Shown here: in pieces, positions 9,032 to 18,168 of the stretch
How the letters are laid out: every line of letters starts with the position of its first letter
Position numbering within the stretch: position 1 is the stretch's first letter
Assembly (NCBI GenBank): GCA_000953735.1
Contig: LN554852.1
Location: 868,001 to 932,000, forward strand
Direction of reading: 5' to 3'
Length of the DNA stretch: 64,000 nucleotides
DNA from: Moritella viscosa
Lineage (GTDB): Bacteria; Pseudomonadota; Gammaproteobacteria; Enterobacterales; Moritellaceae
The notes under the pieces: generated by a model
Seen by the model: the letters and a program-made list of their open reading frames with translations, nothing else
The model's database searches: none
Told to the model about the DNA's origin: nothing
Made by a program: the position numbers and the translations under genes

Positions 9032-9720
9032 TGAACTCAGCTCAAATTATTAAATCCAATAAAACCAGTTACCGACGGCATGTATTTCCACCATTTCGTG
9101 TGGCTGGCGGTTCGAATCTTGGCGTTATTGATGAGGTATCACCTAATTTTGAGCAAGGATTTCAACAAGGTTTGGAAGAGGGGCATAAAGAAGGTGCTGA
9201 GCGTGGCTTGCAGCAAGGTTTGGTTGATGGTCACCAAGAAGGGCATAACGCGGGTCTTATGAAAGGTATTGCGGAAGGCCAAATTAAAGGTGCGCAGTTA
9301 TTTAAAGATGCAATAGCTCAGCTTTCAACAGTGCAGAGAAAAGTCGATGAATTGGCTAAGCATAAGCTCGTAGTTCAACAAGAACTGATTGCTGATTTAG
9401 TTGGACAGGTATCTCGTCAAGTTATCCGTGCCGAGCTGACTTTAAGCCCTAAACAAGTGTTAAACCTTGTTGAAGAGGCTATCCAAGTGTTTGCCGATGA
9501 TATTGAAAAAGTACGTATCTTCTTAAATGTTGATGATAAAAAACGCCTTAAAGACCTCGGTATATCAGACTTGAATGGTTGGACGTTGGAAGCTGATGAG
9601 AAATTAGCTGTCGGAGATAGTTATATTAATAGTTCAGATAAGGAGATTTCAGTTGATACCGAAGAACGCTTTCAACAGTGCATGGAATCTGTGAATCAGT
9701 CAATGACAGAAGCTAGCTAG
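9031..9720 (+). CDS. fliH: FliH, regulator of the export ATPase
   Basis: The 229-residue protein has the classic FliH pattern of repeated GxxxG helices (about residues 42-90: GFQQGLEEGHKEG followed by further glycine repeats), then a C-terminal V-ATPase-E-like domain. FliH holds FliI at the C-ring through FliN and restrains its ATPase activity. It lies between fliG and fliI as usual. Confidence 0.93.
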   Translation: MNSAQIIKSNKTSYRRHVFPPFRVAGGSNLGVIDEVSPNFEQGFQQGLEEGHKEGAERGLQQGLVDGHQEGHNAGLMKGIAEGQIKGAQLFKDAIAQLSTVQRKVDELAKHKLVVQQELIADLVGQVSRQVIRAELTLSPKQVLNLVEEAIQVFADDIEKVRIFLNVDDKKRLKDLGISDLNGWTLEADEKLAVGDSYINSSDKEISVDTEERFQQCMESVNQSMTEAS

Positions 9721-9754
9721 TTCAATTTTATGATGTTGCAAGGGGAACTCGGCT

Positions 9755-11077
9755 ATGAATGAAGCATTAAAAGAGCGGTTGATTCAGGCTATGGACAGTA
9801 TTGACGCCGGTGCTGTTGCAAAAGTTTATGGGCGACTTGTGCGTATTAATGGTTTGACACTCGAGGTGACTGGCTGTCGACTGGCTGTCGGTCAACGTTG
9901 CTTTATTGAAACACTTAATAATGGCAGTTTAGCTGCTGAAGTGGTTGGCTTCAACAGAGATATTAGTTATTTAATGCCACTTCATCATGCTGTAGGCTTG
10001 TTTTCGGGTGCGAGGGTTTCATCACAAAGTGGTATTGAAAATATTATTGTTGGCGAACAATTATTAGGTCGGGTTGTTGATGGGCTATTGCAACCACTTG
10101 ATGGCCTTCCTGCCATTACTGGTGAGTCTATTCCCCTTTTTTCTTTGCCAAATAACCCGCTTAGCCGTCAACCTATCTCTGAACCAATTGATGTAGGTAT
10201 TCGCTGTATTAATGCAGTGTTAACACCTGGTAAAGGGCAGCGTTTAGGCCTATTTGCGGGCTCTGGTGTCGGTAAAAGTGTGTTATTAGGCATGATGACC
10301 CGCTATACCGAAGCTGACATTATTATTGTAGGGCTTATTGGTGAACGCGGTCGGGAAGTTCATGAATTTATAGTACACAGTTTAGGTGAAGAAGGTCGTA
10401 AACGCGCGATTGTTGTTGCAGCTCCTGCGGATGCTACCGCCTTGATGCGCTTGCGTGCAGCACAAGTTTGTCATCGTTTAGCTGAGCATTTCCGTGATCA
10501 AGGGAAGCACGTTTTATTATTAATGGATTCTTTGACCCGCTATGCGCAAGCGCAGCGTGAGATTGGTTTAGCGATGGGAGAGCCTCCGGCAACGAAAGGC
10601 TATCCACCTTCTGTATTCAGTCTACTTACTCAATTAGTTGAACGCGCGGGCAATGGACTCGGTAGTGGCAGCATGACTGCTATCTATACCGTATTGGTTG
10701 AAGGTGATAATCAGCAAGAACCTATTGCTGATGCTGCTCGCGCTATTTTAGATGGTCATATCGTGCTTAGTCGTGATCTCGCTGAACAAGGACATTACCC
10801 AGCCATTGATATTAGTGCATCGATTAGTCGTGTTATGCCACAAGTCGTGAGAAAAGATTATCTCGCGCATGCGATTAAATTGAAAAAATTATACAGCAGT
10901 TATCAACAAATAAGGGAACTGATCCCATTAGGTGGTTATCAACCCGGTAAGGATATGCAAGTAGACTATGCTGTACAAAAATTTCCTGAGATAGCGAAAT
11001 TTTTACAGCAAGGCTTAGATGAGCAAACAGGGCTAAGCGATAGTATGAATCAATTGATACATCTGATGGATAATTAG
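9755..11077 (+). CDS. fliI: FliI, flagellum-specific export ATPase
   Basis: The 440-residue ATPase has a Walker A GSGVGKS at about 169-175, a Walker B region HVLLLMDSLTRYAQAQREIG, and the family signature GYPPSVFSLL. It couples ATP hydrolysis to delivery of rod, hook and filament substrates to the export gate. The ATG follows an AGGGGAACT ribosome site, and the next gene, fliJ, starts one base after its stop codon. Confidence 0.97.
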   Translation: MNEALKERLIQAMDSIDAGAVAKVYGRLVRINGLTLEVTGCRLAVGQRCFIETLNNGSLAAEVVGFNRDISYLMPLHHAVGLFSGARVSSQSGIENIIVGEQLLGRVVDGLLQPLDGLPAITGESIPLFSLPNNPLSRQPISEPIDVGIRCINAVLTPGKGQRLGLFAGSGVGKSVLLGMMTRYTEADIIIVGLIGERGREVHEFIVHSLGEEGRKRAIVVAAPADATALMRLRAAQVCHRLAEHFRDQGKHVLLLMDSLTRYAQAQREIGLAMGEPPATKGYPPSVFSLLTQLVERAGNGLGSGSMTAIYTVLVEGDNQQEPIADAARAILDGHIVLSRDLAEQGHYPAIDISASISRVMPQVVRKDYLAHAIKLKKLYSSYQQIRELIPLGGYQPGKDMQVDYAVQKFPEIAKFLQQGLDEQTGLSDSMNQLIHLMDN

Positions 11078-11078
11078 C

Positions 11079-11492
11079 ATGCTAAATAAATTAATTGTTA
11101 TAGAACAAAAAAAATTAGATGAATTAGCTATGCAGCGAATACAGTTTAATGAACAGTTGCAGCGCAAAAAATATCAGGTATCTCAACTCGCGATTTATCA
11201 GCAAGCCTTAACTGCAAATAGTGGTGATAGCCAAGTATTACATTTGCAAAATATGCAGTCGATGCGAAATCAACTTGACGGTTTGATTGATAATCAACAG
11301 TTTGAAATTGATTTACATGAAGCGGACCTATTACGGCAGAATACGCTTATCAGCCAGAAAATTGGGCAGGTTAAAGGCTTTGAAACCGTGATAAGAAGGC
11401 GTGAATCTAAGGCGCAATTAGCACAAGATATAGCTGAACAATTTCAAAATGATGAGCTAGCTATACAAGTTTTTTTTCGGTATAGAGATTAA
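11079..11492 (+). CDS. fliJ: FliJ, export chaperone and ATPase stalk
   Basis: The 137-residue protein is almost entirely helical, charged and glutamine-rich, with heptad-like repeats as expected for the FliJ coiled coil. Sequence similarity between FliJ proteins is low, so the call rests on size, coiled-coil character and position directly after fliI. It ends this plus-strand operon and faces flgN on the other strand with only four bases between. Confidence 0.85.
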   Translation: MLNKLIVIEQKKLDELAMQRIQFNEQLQRKKYQVSQLAIYQQALTANSGDSQVLHLQNMQSMRNQLDGLIDNQQFEIDLHEADLLRQNTLISQKIGQVKGFETVIRRRESKAQLAQDIAEQFQNDELAIQVFFRYRD

Positions 11493-11496
11493 TAAC

Positions 11497-11943
11497 TTAG
11501 TATTCACCAGCTGTATTTGATGAATACTCATCTTGCGGTTGTGTATGTAAGACTTTATTTAATAGTTCAGATTGCAATGCGAGTAGTTGGCCATTCACTT
11601 CATTCTGGTTGTGGCAGTTGTGAGTTAGCTGCTTTAACTTTTCCCATAATAGGGCAACTTGAGGACTCGATTTCGCATCGAGTACGGCAAGTATTTTTTC
11701 CATCCCTGCATTATCAGCGGTAACACCAATATTATACATCAGTTGTTTACGGCGTATTGCTTGCTCGCGAATTGTTTCTAATAATATACTATGATCTTGA
11801 TTTAACGTAATGAGTTCTTCATTCTTATGCTGCTGCATAAGGCTTTGTTGCTTATGCAGTAATTCATGGAATCTTGAATAATTTTTAATATCTGTCTTTA
11901 GGCCTGAGATTAAAGCTATGATACATTGACGAACTTTACTCAT
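11497..11943 (-). CDS. flgN: FlgN, chaperone for hook-filament junction proteins
   Basis: A 148-residue helical protein with a FlgN-like layout (an N-terminal region LLHKQQSLMQQHKNEELITL and a C-terminal LLWEKLKQLTHNCHNQNEVN). FlgN binds FlgK and FlgL before export. Its start overlaps the end of flgM by four bases, the standard flgM-flgN arrangement. It converges on fliJ. Confidence 0.87.
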   Translation of the reverse strand: MSKVRQCIIALISGLKTDIKNYSRFHELLHKQQSLMQQHKNEELITLNQDHSILLETIREQAIRRKQLMYNIGVTADNAGMEKILAVLDAKSSPQVALLWEKLKQLTHNCHNQNEVNGQLLALQSELLNKVLHTQPQDEYSSNTAGEY

Positions 11944-12215
11944 CGACGGTGCATCTCAACAATACTATCAGCCAGTATGTCTAAATCTAAGCTTAATTTG
12001 CCTTCTCTAAGTAGCGCTGAGATTCGGTTTACTTTATCCATGTCCACATCAGAAGTAGGCGCTAACTTATCACTGATATTAACAAAGTTATCGGCTTTGC
12101 GGTTCACTTCCGTTGTTTGTTTTAAACCTTGAACAGCTGTATCAGTTGTTACTTTAGTTGAGCCTGATGCAGCTTTAGCCATTGCGTGATTATTAATGCT
12201 ATTAGTTATTTTCAT
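11940..12215 (-). CDS. flgM: FlgM, anti-sigma-28 factor for LafS
   Basis: A 91-residue protein with a disordered Ser/Thr-rich N-terminus and a C-terminal FlgM helix region (VDMDKVNRISALLREGKLSL, then DILADSIVEM). FlgM binds the flagellar sigma-28, here LafS (28442-29158), and is exported once the hook is complete, releasing late gene expression. It sits between flgA and flgN in one minus-strand unit. Confidence 0.9.
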   Translation of the reverse strand: MKITNSINNHAMAKAASGSTKVTTDTAVQGLKQTTEVNRKADNFVNISDKLAPTSDVDMDKVNRISALLREGKLSLDLDILADSIVEMHRR

Positions 12216-12298
12216 GTTGTTCTCGTACCTAAATTATCCGATTATTATAATTAAGCGACATAAACTGAGTGTAACTGTAATTCTAAATGGAAAATAAA

Positions 12299-13051
12299 CT
12301 AAAATAAAGTTTCAACAACACCTGACGCAATGATTTTAGCCTGAATTTTGTTTCCTGATGACAGGTTCTTAATATAGATTTTATCACCTAGTTTACCATC
12401 TTGCAGGGCTTTTCCTTTCATTGATACAACAAAGCTGCCTGAACTGGCTCTTATTATGACTTCATCACTACGTTTGACTAAGAGACGTTGTTGTAATTGA
12501 CTTGGTAAGATAATTTTACCCGATCTAATTCGGCGTTTAGCTCGTTGATTGATTAATTGCTGTGGGCTTGTAATAAAACGTTGAGTGTGACGACTTATTA
12601 TTCCCCGTTGTAACCGAATATTTTGTTTTTTAAGTATTTGATTAGGGTTAATGTCTGTTTTAGCATGCCACACTTCTAACCCTATTTTTACTTTAGCATG
12701 TGCGCGGATCTTCCAGCTTGGCTGTGTACAAGATATTAAGTAATTGACTCGACCGATAGGTGCATTATTTGGTGTTGTCCGTTGATATTGAACGCTGTCT
12801 TTACAGGCTGGCAAGTGTTCTGCTTTATTTGGTAGCCAGATGAGGATCTCAGCATCATAATTTAGCCAGTTTTGTTGCTGGCTATAGCGCTTAATATCTT
12901 GCTCAACTTGTTGCTGAAATAAATGCGCAGACACGCTGTTATTCAGTAACCACAAAATAGTTAATATCAGTAACTTCCTGAAAGGAAGCTGAACTTCCGT
13001 TCCCACTTCCGTTCCCACTTCCCTTTCCTGCTTACTTCTTTTGTAAATCAT
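12299..13051 (-). CDS. flgA: FlgA, P-ring assembly chaperone
   Basis: About 250 residues from the ATG at 13051, with an export signal near residues 27-44 (RKLLILTILWLLNNSVSA) and a C-terminal SAF-like domain (about 125-250) with LVKRSDEVIIRASSGSFVV. FlgA is a periplasmic chaperone for FlgI. The frame is open up to 13171, but that would overlap flgB, so the internal start is preferred. The signal peptide is preceded by an unusual stretch encoding repeated EVGT from a 12-bp tandem DNA repeat. The true start could instead be a GTG inside this repeat. Confidence 0.87.
   Translation of the reverse strand: MIYKRSKQEREVGTEVGTEVQLPFRKLLILTILWLLNNSVSAHLFQQQVEQDIKRYSQQQNWLNYDAEILIWLPNKAEHLPACKDSVQYQRTTPNNAPIGRVNYLISCTQPSWKIRAHAKVKIGLEVWHAKTDINPNQILKKQNIRLQRGIISRHTQRFITSPQQLINQRAKRRIRSGKIILPSQLQQRLLVKRSDEVIIRASSGSFVVSMKGKALQDGKLGDKIYIKNLSSGNKIQAKIIASGVVETLF
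12984..13023 (-). repeat. 12-bp tandem repeat in the 5' end of flgA
   Basis: On the plus strand GTTCCCACTTCC occurs twice in tandem, flanked by partial copies (AACTTCC before, CTTTCC after). It encodes the repeated EVGT peptide ahead of the FlgA signal peptide. The GGAAGT core also recurs at 26443. Confidence 0.75.
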
Positions 13052-13073
13052 TGTTTTTATAGTCTTTAATTTG

Positions 13074-13089
13074 TGGCGTGAATATTGCT
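13074..13089 (+). promoter_or_regulatory. Sigma-54 promoter of the flgB operon
   Basis: TGGCGTG-AATA-TTGCT matches the sigma-54 -24/-12 consensus, with exact GG-N10-GC spacing. It lies 47 bases upstream of the flgB start, in the divergent flgA/flgB region. LafK, with its GAFTGA loop, is the likely activator. Confidence 0.85.
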
Positions 13090-13135
13090 TTAAGTGAACT
13101 ACGTTTATTATATCAAACAATAGGAATCGCAGTTC

Positions 13136-13507
13136 ATGGCAATAAATTTTGATAAAGCACTGGGGATACATCCTTATGCTTTACAAGCGCGAGTTCAACG
13201 CAGCGAGATTTTAGCTGGTAACTTAGCCAATGTTGATACTCCGGGTTACCTGGCCCGCGATTATGATTTCAAGTCCGTGCTGACAAATTTAGAAGCGCAA
13301 TTAAATCAATCAACGGGCGGTAGATTACCAGAACTTGAAATGCATAGTCTATATCGCGTGCCATTTCAAGCTTCAAAAGACGGTAATACTGCGGAGTTAG
13401 GTGTTGAACAAGCAAAATTTAATAACAATGCGATGAATTTCCAAAGTAGTTTAACGTTCTTAAATATGCGTATTCAAGGACTTCAAAAAGTAATCGATGG
13501 ACGCTAA
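13136..13507 (+). CDS. flgB: FlgB, proximal rod protein
   Basis: The 123-residue protein has the rod-protein N-terminal signature RSEILAGNLANVDTPGYLAR and a C-terminal FlgB helix (NNNAMNFQSSLTFLNMRIQG). FlgB forms the proximal rod with FlgC and FlgF. It is the first gene of the flgB-L operon, downstream of the sigma-54 promoter. Confidence 0.96.
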   Translation: MAINFDKALGIHPYALQARVQRSEILAGNLANVDTPGYLARDYDFKSVLTNLEAQLNQSTGGRLPELEMHSLYRVPFQASKDGNTAELGVEQAKFNNNAMNFQSSLTFLNMRIQGLQKVIDGR

Positions 13508-13509
13508 TT

Positions 13510-13932
13510 ATGTCGTTTAACAATATCTATGAAATTGCTGGCAGTGGTATGCGAAGCCAGACATTACGTTTGAATACAGTCGCCTCAAATTTAGCGAATG
13601 TAAACTCGGCAGCGAGTAGCGAAAAAGAAGCATATCATGCTTTGAAACCGGTGTTTTCGACTATTTATCAGACGAGTCAAGAAACGTTAGAGGTGACGGG
13701 AGCAAGCGTTAATATGCTTGGTGTTACTCAATCACAACAAACTATTGACCGTCGATATGAGCCTGAGAATACACTCGCAAATAAGGATGGTTACGTCTTT
13801 TATTCGAATGTGAATGCGGTTGGTGAAATGGCTGACATGATGTCTGCGTCTCGTAGTTTTGAGAGCTCGGCTGAGGTTATGCGCCGTGTAAATAGCATGC
13901 AGCAAAGTTTATTAAGACTTGGACAAGGATAA
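13510..13932 (+). CDS. flgC: FlgC, proximal rod protein
   Basis: The 140-residue protein begins MSFNNIYEIAGSGMRSQTLR, continues with the family motif ASNLANVNS, and ends with the helical FlgC motif SSAEVMRRVNSMQQSLLRLG. It starts two bases after the flgB stop and builds the rod with FlgB, FlgF and FlgG. Confidence 0.96.
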   Translation: MSFNNIYEIAGSGMRSQTLRLNTVASNLANVNSAASSEKEAYHALKPVFSTIYQTSQETLEVTGASVNMLGVTQSQQTIDRRYEPENTLANKDGYVFYSNVNAVGEMADMMSASRSFESSAEVMRRVNSMQQSLLRLGQG

Positions 13933-13937
13933 CGGTT

Positions 13938-14594
13938 ATGAATCCAATAAATAATATCAATAGAACGGATCCTGCTCAGGCAGCAGATGCTAAAGGCAGT
14001 AATGCTTTGGGTTTGAAAAATGAATTTTTAGACATGATGGTTGCGCAAATTAAAAACCAGGACCCCCTTAATCCACTTGATGGCACTGAGTATGTCGGCC
14101 AACTCGCCCAGTTTTCGATGGTTGAAGGTATTGAGGGTCTACGTGCCAGTCAAGCTGGTCAAGCTGAAATGCTCTACACCCAACAAGTACTGCAGAGTAC
14201 TGCCTTAATAGGTACCGAAGTATTAGTTCCATCTACAGGCATTGCTGCAAAGCAAGGTGAAAAACCTTCTGGTGTTATCCGAATCGATAGTGCAGCGGAA
14301 GAGGTTACACTGAGTGTAAAAGATTTGAACGGCAATGTTGTTGACACCCAAACTTGGAAATACCCTGAGTCTGGAGATATTGAATTCGCAGTGTCAGAAC
14401 TCGATGAAGGAAGTTATGTGTTTGATGTTGAAGTTAAAGTTGGTGATCAGGTATTAAAAGGTGCCCCTTTACTATCGCGAGAAGTTGAAAAAATCACGCT
14501 GCCAAAAACAGGTTCTGATATTCAACTGTCAATTGCAGGTATGGGCAGTGTCTCCCTGTTCTCTATTTCTGAATTTGGTAAAACAGCAAGTTAA
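13938..14594 (+). CDS. flgD: FlgD, hook cap (scaffold) protein
   Basis: The 218-residue protein has the conserved FlgD N-terminal signature NEFLDMMVAQIKNQDPLNPL, followed by EYVGQLAQFSMVEGIEGL and a C-terminal Ig/FlgD domain. FlgD caps the growing hook and is needed for FlgE polymerisation. It lies between flgC and flgE in the standard order. Confidence 0.95.
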   Translation: MNPINNINRTDPAQAADAKGSNALGLKNEFLDMMVAQIKNQDPLNPLDGTEYVGQLAQFSMVEGIEGLRASQAGQAEMLYTQQVLQSTALIGTEVLVPSTGIAAKQGEKPSGVIRIDSAAEEVTLSVKDLNGNVVDTQTWKYPESGDIEFAVSELDEGSYVFDVEVKVGDQVLKGAPLLSREVEKITLPKTGSDIQLSIAGMGSVSLFSISEFGKTAS

Positions 14595-14603
14595 GGATTT
14601 AAA

Positions 14604-15806
14604 ATGTCTTATAGTATCGGTTTGTCAGGGCTTCGTTCTACGAATGAACAGCTTGATGTTATTTCGCAAAATATTGCCAATGTAAATACTGCGGGTTTTA
14701 AATCCGGTCGTGCAGAGTTCTCCGCTGTTTACAGTGGTGGGTCTGCTGGTGGTGTTGAAGTTGCTGCAGTTTCAAGTAATTTTGATCGCGATGGTGATGT
14801 TGTTAACACTGGTCGTTCAATGGATTTAGCTATCTCTGGTCGTGGTTTCTTTGTGTTAAATAATGGCGGTGAAACGTCTTATACACGTGCTGGTTCGTTT
14901 GTTCGTAATGCGAGTAATTATATTGAAAACAGTGGTGGTGCGCGCTTACAAGGCTACCCTGTTGATGCAAATGGCGCACTTTTAAGTGGTGTTGTTTCGG
15001 ATCTAAAGGTCGGCACCGGTACGTTACCTGCGAAAGCATCGTCAAATGTTGAATTTGCCGCTAACTTAAAAGCGGATGCTTCAGCCCCTACGACAGCGTT
15101 TGACCCTGCTAATATCCAACCAGATATGTATAACTATTCACAATCAGGCAAAGTTTATGATTCACTCGGTACTGAACACGTATTAACACAGTATTTTGTA
15201 AAATCTGCGGGACCTGCAACAAATGAATGGACTGCGCATTATTTTATTGATGGTGAACAAGCAGGCACTACCGCAACGAAAACATTAAACTTTGATACCA
15301 GTGGTAAAATGATTTCGCCTATAAATGCTGTTGAACTTTCTAAGGTTATTACGGGTGCAGAGCCGTTGAATATCAAGATGTCAATGACCAATATGAGCCA
15401 AAATGCAGCAAGTTTCAGCTTGAGCCGTAATGAAACGAACGGTTATGGCGCTGGCGATCTGAAAACAATTCGTATTGATGATGATGGTTCTCTATACGGT
15501 GTTTACACTAATGGTCAAGATAAGTTACAAGGTAAAGTAATTTTAGCTGATTTTGCTAATCCAAATGGTTTACGCCAAGGTGATAATACGGCGTGGAGTC
15601 AAAGCTTTGCCTCGGGTGCGCCAAATATAGGCTTACCAAGTAGCGGTACGCTGGGTGCATTAACGTCGGGTGCTTATGAAGGTTCTAATGTAGACCTAAC
15701 TGGTGAACTTGTTAGTTTGATGACTGCTCAGCGTAACTATCAAGCTAACTCTAAAACTATTTCAGCAGCTGAAAAAATGACTCAAGTGTTATTTAACGCA
15801 TTTTAA
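14604..15806 (+). CDS. flgE: FlgE, hook protein
   Basis: The 400-residue protein has the axial N-terminal motif SQNIANVNTAGFKSGRAEF and the C-terminal motif SNVDLTGELVSLMTAQRNYQ, with two variable surface domains between. FlgE polymerises into the curved hook. An AAGGA-type ribosome site lies ahead of the ATG at 14604. Confidence 0.96.
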   Translation: MSYSIGLSGLRSTNEQLDVISQNIANVNTAGFKSGRAEFSAVYSGGSAGGVEVAAVSSNFDRDGDVVNTGRSMDLAISGRGFFVLNNGGETSYTRAGSFVRNASNYIENSGGARLQGYPVDANGALLSGVVSDLKVGTGTLPAKASSNVEFAANLKADASAPTTAFDPANIQPDMYNYSQSGKVYDSLGTEHVLTQYFVKSAGPATNEWTAHYFIDGEQAGTTATKTLNFDTSGKMISPINAVELSKVITGAEPLNIKMSMTNMSQNAASFSLSRNETNGYGAGDLKTIRIDDDGSLYGVYTNGQDKLQGKVILADFANPNGLRQGDNTAWSQSFASGAPNIGLPSSGTLGALTSGAYEGSNVDLTGELVSLMTAQRNYQANSKTISAAEKMTQVLFNAF

Positions 15807-15819
15807 TAGGAACTAGTTG

Positions 15820-16542
15820 ATGAAACTACTCTATACCGCTTTATCTGGTGCTGAGCAAAGCCAAACTGCAATGAATATTCGCGCAAATAATCTAGCGAAT
15901 GTTAATACCAATGGTTTTAAAGCTGATATTGATCGCGCAGTAGCTTACAAGATCGAAGGCGCAGGTTATGAAACCCGTTATCTCAGTCAAGGTGCAGCGT
16001 CAGGTACTAATTTTACTGCTGGTGAGCTAGAAAAGACTGGGCGTAGCTTAGATATCGCAATTCAAGGCGAAGGCTATATCGCAGTTCAAACGCCGGGTGG
16101 TGCTGAAGCATATACCCGGGCTGGCAGCATGAAATTAGATAGCGAAGGTCGTGCTTCCATTAATGGTAACGCTGTACTTGCTGATGGTGCGCAACTTACT
16201 TTTCCTGAATACCAAAGTATTGAAATTGGAAGTGATGGGACTGTTACTGCCATTACGTTAGGTGGCGCACAGGTTCAAGTTGGTCAAATAAAGCTGATTA
16301 GACCTGAAGCTGGCAGCATGATGAAAGGACAGGATGGCTTTTTGCATTTAAAGGCGGGTGCTGTTGGAAATCAAGCTGAAGATGTCGTATTAGTGTCAGG
16401 ATTTCTGGAAGGTTCTAATGTAAATGCCGTGACAGAGTTGGTTTCATCAATGAAGGTTAATCGCCAGTTTGAACTTCAAATTAAGATGATGAAAACGGCT
16501 GATACATTGGCTCAAAAAGGTAATCAACTGATCAACGGTTGA
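15820..16542 (+). CDS. flgF: FlgF, rod protein
   Basis: The 240-residue protein starts MKLLYTALSGAEQSQTAMNI and carries the axial motif NNLANVNTNGFKAD and a C-terminal GSNVNAVTELVSSMKVNRQF. I choose the ATG at 15820 over the adjacent in-frame TTG at 15817, which would just add one residue. It is a proximal rod component in the flgB operon. Confidence 0.95.
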   Translation: MKLLYTALSGAEQSQTAMNIRANNLANVNTNGFKADIDRAVAYKIEGAGYETRYLSQGAASGTNFTAGELEKTGRSLDIAIQGEGYIAVQTPGGAEAYTRAGSMKLDSEGRASINGNAVLADGAQLTFPEYQSIEIGSDGTVTAITLGGAQVQVGQIKLIRPEAGSMMKGQDGFLHLKAGAVGNQAEDVVLVSGFLEGSNVNAVTELVSSMKVNRQFELQIKMMKTADTLAQKGNQLING

Positions 16543-16607
16543 TTATAATTAATTACTTTAGATTTAAATAATTAATCATCTTAGGTTTAAATAGTAGGAA
16601 TAATATA

Positions 16608-17393
16608 ATGAGCTCAGCACTTTGGACAAGTAAAACCGGGTTGGCAGCACAAGATGTAAAAATGTCAACAATTGCAAATAACCTAGCCAATGTTAATACC
16701 ACTGGTTTTAAAAAAGATCGCGTTGCATTCTCGGATCTATTTTATGATATTAAACGTCAGCCTGGGGCATTAGCAGACCAAAACAATGAAATACCAACAG
16801 GCGTTCAAGTTGGTAATGGTGTTCGAATTACTGGTACTCAAAAAGTATTCACACCGGGGAGTTTTTCTGAAACGGGTCAAGAACTGGATATGGCTATTAT
16901 TGGGAAAGGTTTTTTCCAAATTGAACAGGTCAGCGGTGAAATCGCATTTACACGTAATGGTCAATTTACGTTGAACTCTGATAGTCAAATTGTCAATAGT
17001 GATGGTTTGCCATTGGTTCCAAGTATCCAAATTCCAGCTGATGCAACCAGTATTACTATTGGTTCAGACGGTACCATAACAGCGCAGTTAGCGGGTGAAA
17101 GTGCACCGCAAGATGTAGGACAAATAACACTGACCAGTTTTGCTAATCCTGCAGGTTTAGTTGCGTTAGGTGGTAATTTATATACTGAAACGGGTTCATC
17201 TGGTGCAGCACAAGAAGGTGTGGCTGGCGAGGCCTCATTAGGAACAATTAAGCAACGCGGTCTGGAAGGTTCAAATGTAAGTGTAGTGGAAGAAATGGTA
17301 GATATGATTTCGACTCAACGAGCTTATGAAATGAATGCCAAGGTAGTGTCTGCAGCGGATAAGATGTTGCAGTTTGTTACTCAATCTTTATAA
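16608..17393 (+). CDS. flgG: FlgG, distal rod protein
   Basis: The 261-residue protein is the usual FlgG length. It has the motif NNLANVNTTGFKKDRVAFSD near the N-terminus, the glycine-rich GVQVGNGVRI segment, and the C-terminal EGSNVSVVEEMVDMISTQRA. It forms the distal rod. A 65-base gap with a repeated TAGGTTTAAAT/TAGATTTAAAT sequence separates it from flgF. Confidence 0.97.
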   Translation: MSSALWTSKTGLAAQDVKMSTIANNLANVNTTGFKKDRVAFSDLFYDIKRQPGALADQNNEIPTGVQVGNGVRITGTQKVFTPGSFSETGQELDMAIIGKGFFQIEQVSGEIAFTRNGQFTLNSDSQIVNSDGLPLVPSIQIPADATSITIGSDGTITAQLAGESAPQDVGQITLTSFANPAGLVALGGNLYTETGSSGAAQEGVAGEASLGTIKQRGLEGSNVSVVEEMVDMISTQRAYEMNAKVVSAADKMLQFVTQSL

Positions 17394-17409
17394 CCGATAG
17401 GTGCTCATT

Positions 17410-18099
17410 ATGTTGGCTAAATGGCTGGTGAAACTTAGTGTGTTAACACTGTTGGGTGCTTGTGCCGATAGCACTTATAATGTGTTTGAAGCAAAACCGG
17501 GTGAGGCCGAATGGTCACCAACAATCACAACTAAACCGGAAATAGAAAATGATGATGCGACCTTAGGTGATGGTAGTTTATTGGCTAATTCCTCGCTATT
17601 AAATATGTTTCAAGATCGTCGAGCTTACAATGTTGGCGATATTTTAACGGTAATACTAGAAGAGCAGACTCAGTCTAGTAAGCGAGCGAACTCAGGTATT
17701 AAAAAGAACGTTAAAAGTGGAGGTAATTATACCAGTAACCTCCCATTTTTTGATGAAACAGGTACGTTTAGTTTTGGCTCTGACCGATCATTTAATGGTG
17801 GTGGAGCATCAAGCCAACAAAATGCATTATCTGGAGCTATCACGGTGACGGTTGCTGAAATTTTACCTACGGGTGCGTTGCGTATTCGTGGCGAAAAATG
17901 GATCAAACTCAATCAAGGTGATGAGTATATTCGTTTGACAGGTCTAGTCCGGGTTGATGACATTGATAAATCGAATCGGATAAGTTCTCAAAGACTTGCA
18001 GATGCGAATATTACTTATGCTGGACGTGGAGAACTTGCTGAGTCGAATCAACAAGGTTGGTTTACACGATTTATTAATAGTAAGTGGTTTCCTTTTTAG
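17410..18099 (+). CDS. flgH: FlgH, L-ring lipoprotein
   Basis: About 229 residues with a lipoprotein signal ending in LLGAC (lipidated Cys18 from this start). FlgH sequence is clear in SLLNMFQDRRAYNVGDILTV and LRIRGEKWIKLNQGDEYIRL. FlgH forms the outer-membrane bushing. I choose the ATG at 17410 over the GTG at 17401, since it gives a normal short lipoprotein signal and lies after GATAGGTG. Confidence 0.95.
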   Translation: MLAKWLVKLSVLTLLGACADSTYNVFEAKPGEAEWSPTITTKPEIENDDATLGDGSLLANSSLLNMFQDRRAYNVGDILTVILEEQTQSSKRANSGIKKNVKSGGNYTSNLPFFDETGTFSFGSDRSFNGGGASSQQNALSGAITVTVAEILPTGALRIRGEKWIKLNQGDEYIRLTGLVRVDDIDKSNRISSQRLADANITYAGRGELAESNQQGWFTRFINSKWFPF

Positions 18100-18168
18100 G
18101 TATCAATCTGTGGTTGGTAGAACGTATTCAAAATGTGATTTAGAGACAATATAGCTTAGGTTAAATGA

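Noticed and set aside
13052-13171. Longer FlgA start at 13171
   Set aside because: It would overlap flgB and its sigma-54 promoter and push the signal peptide about 65 residues inside the protein.
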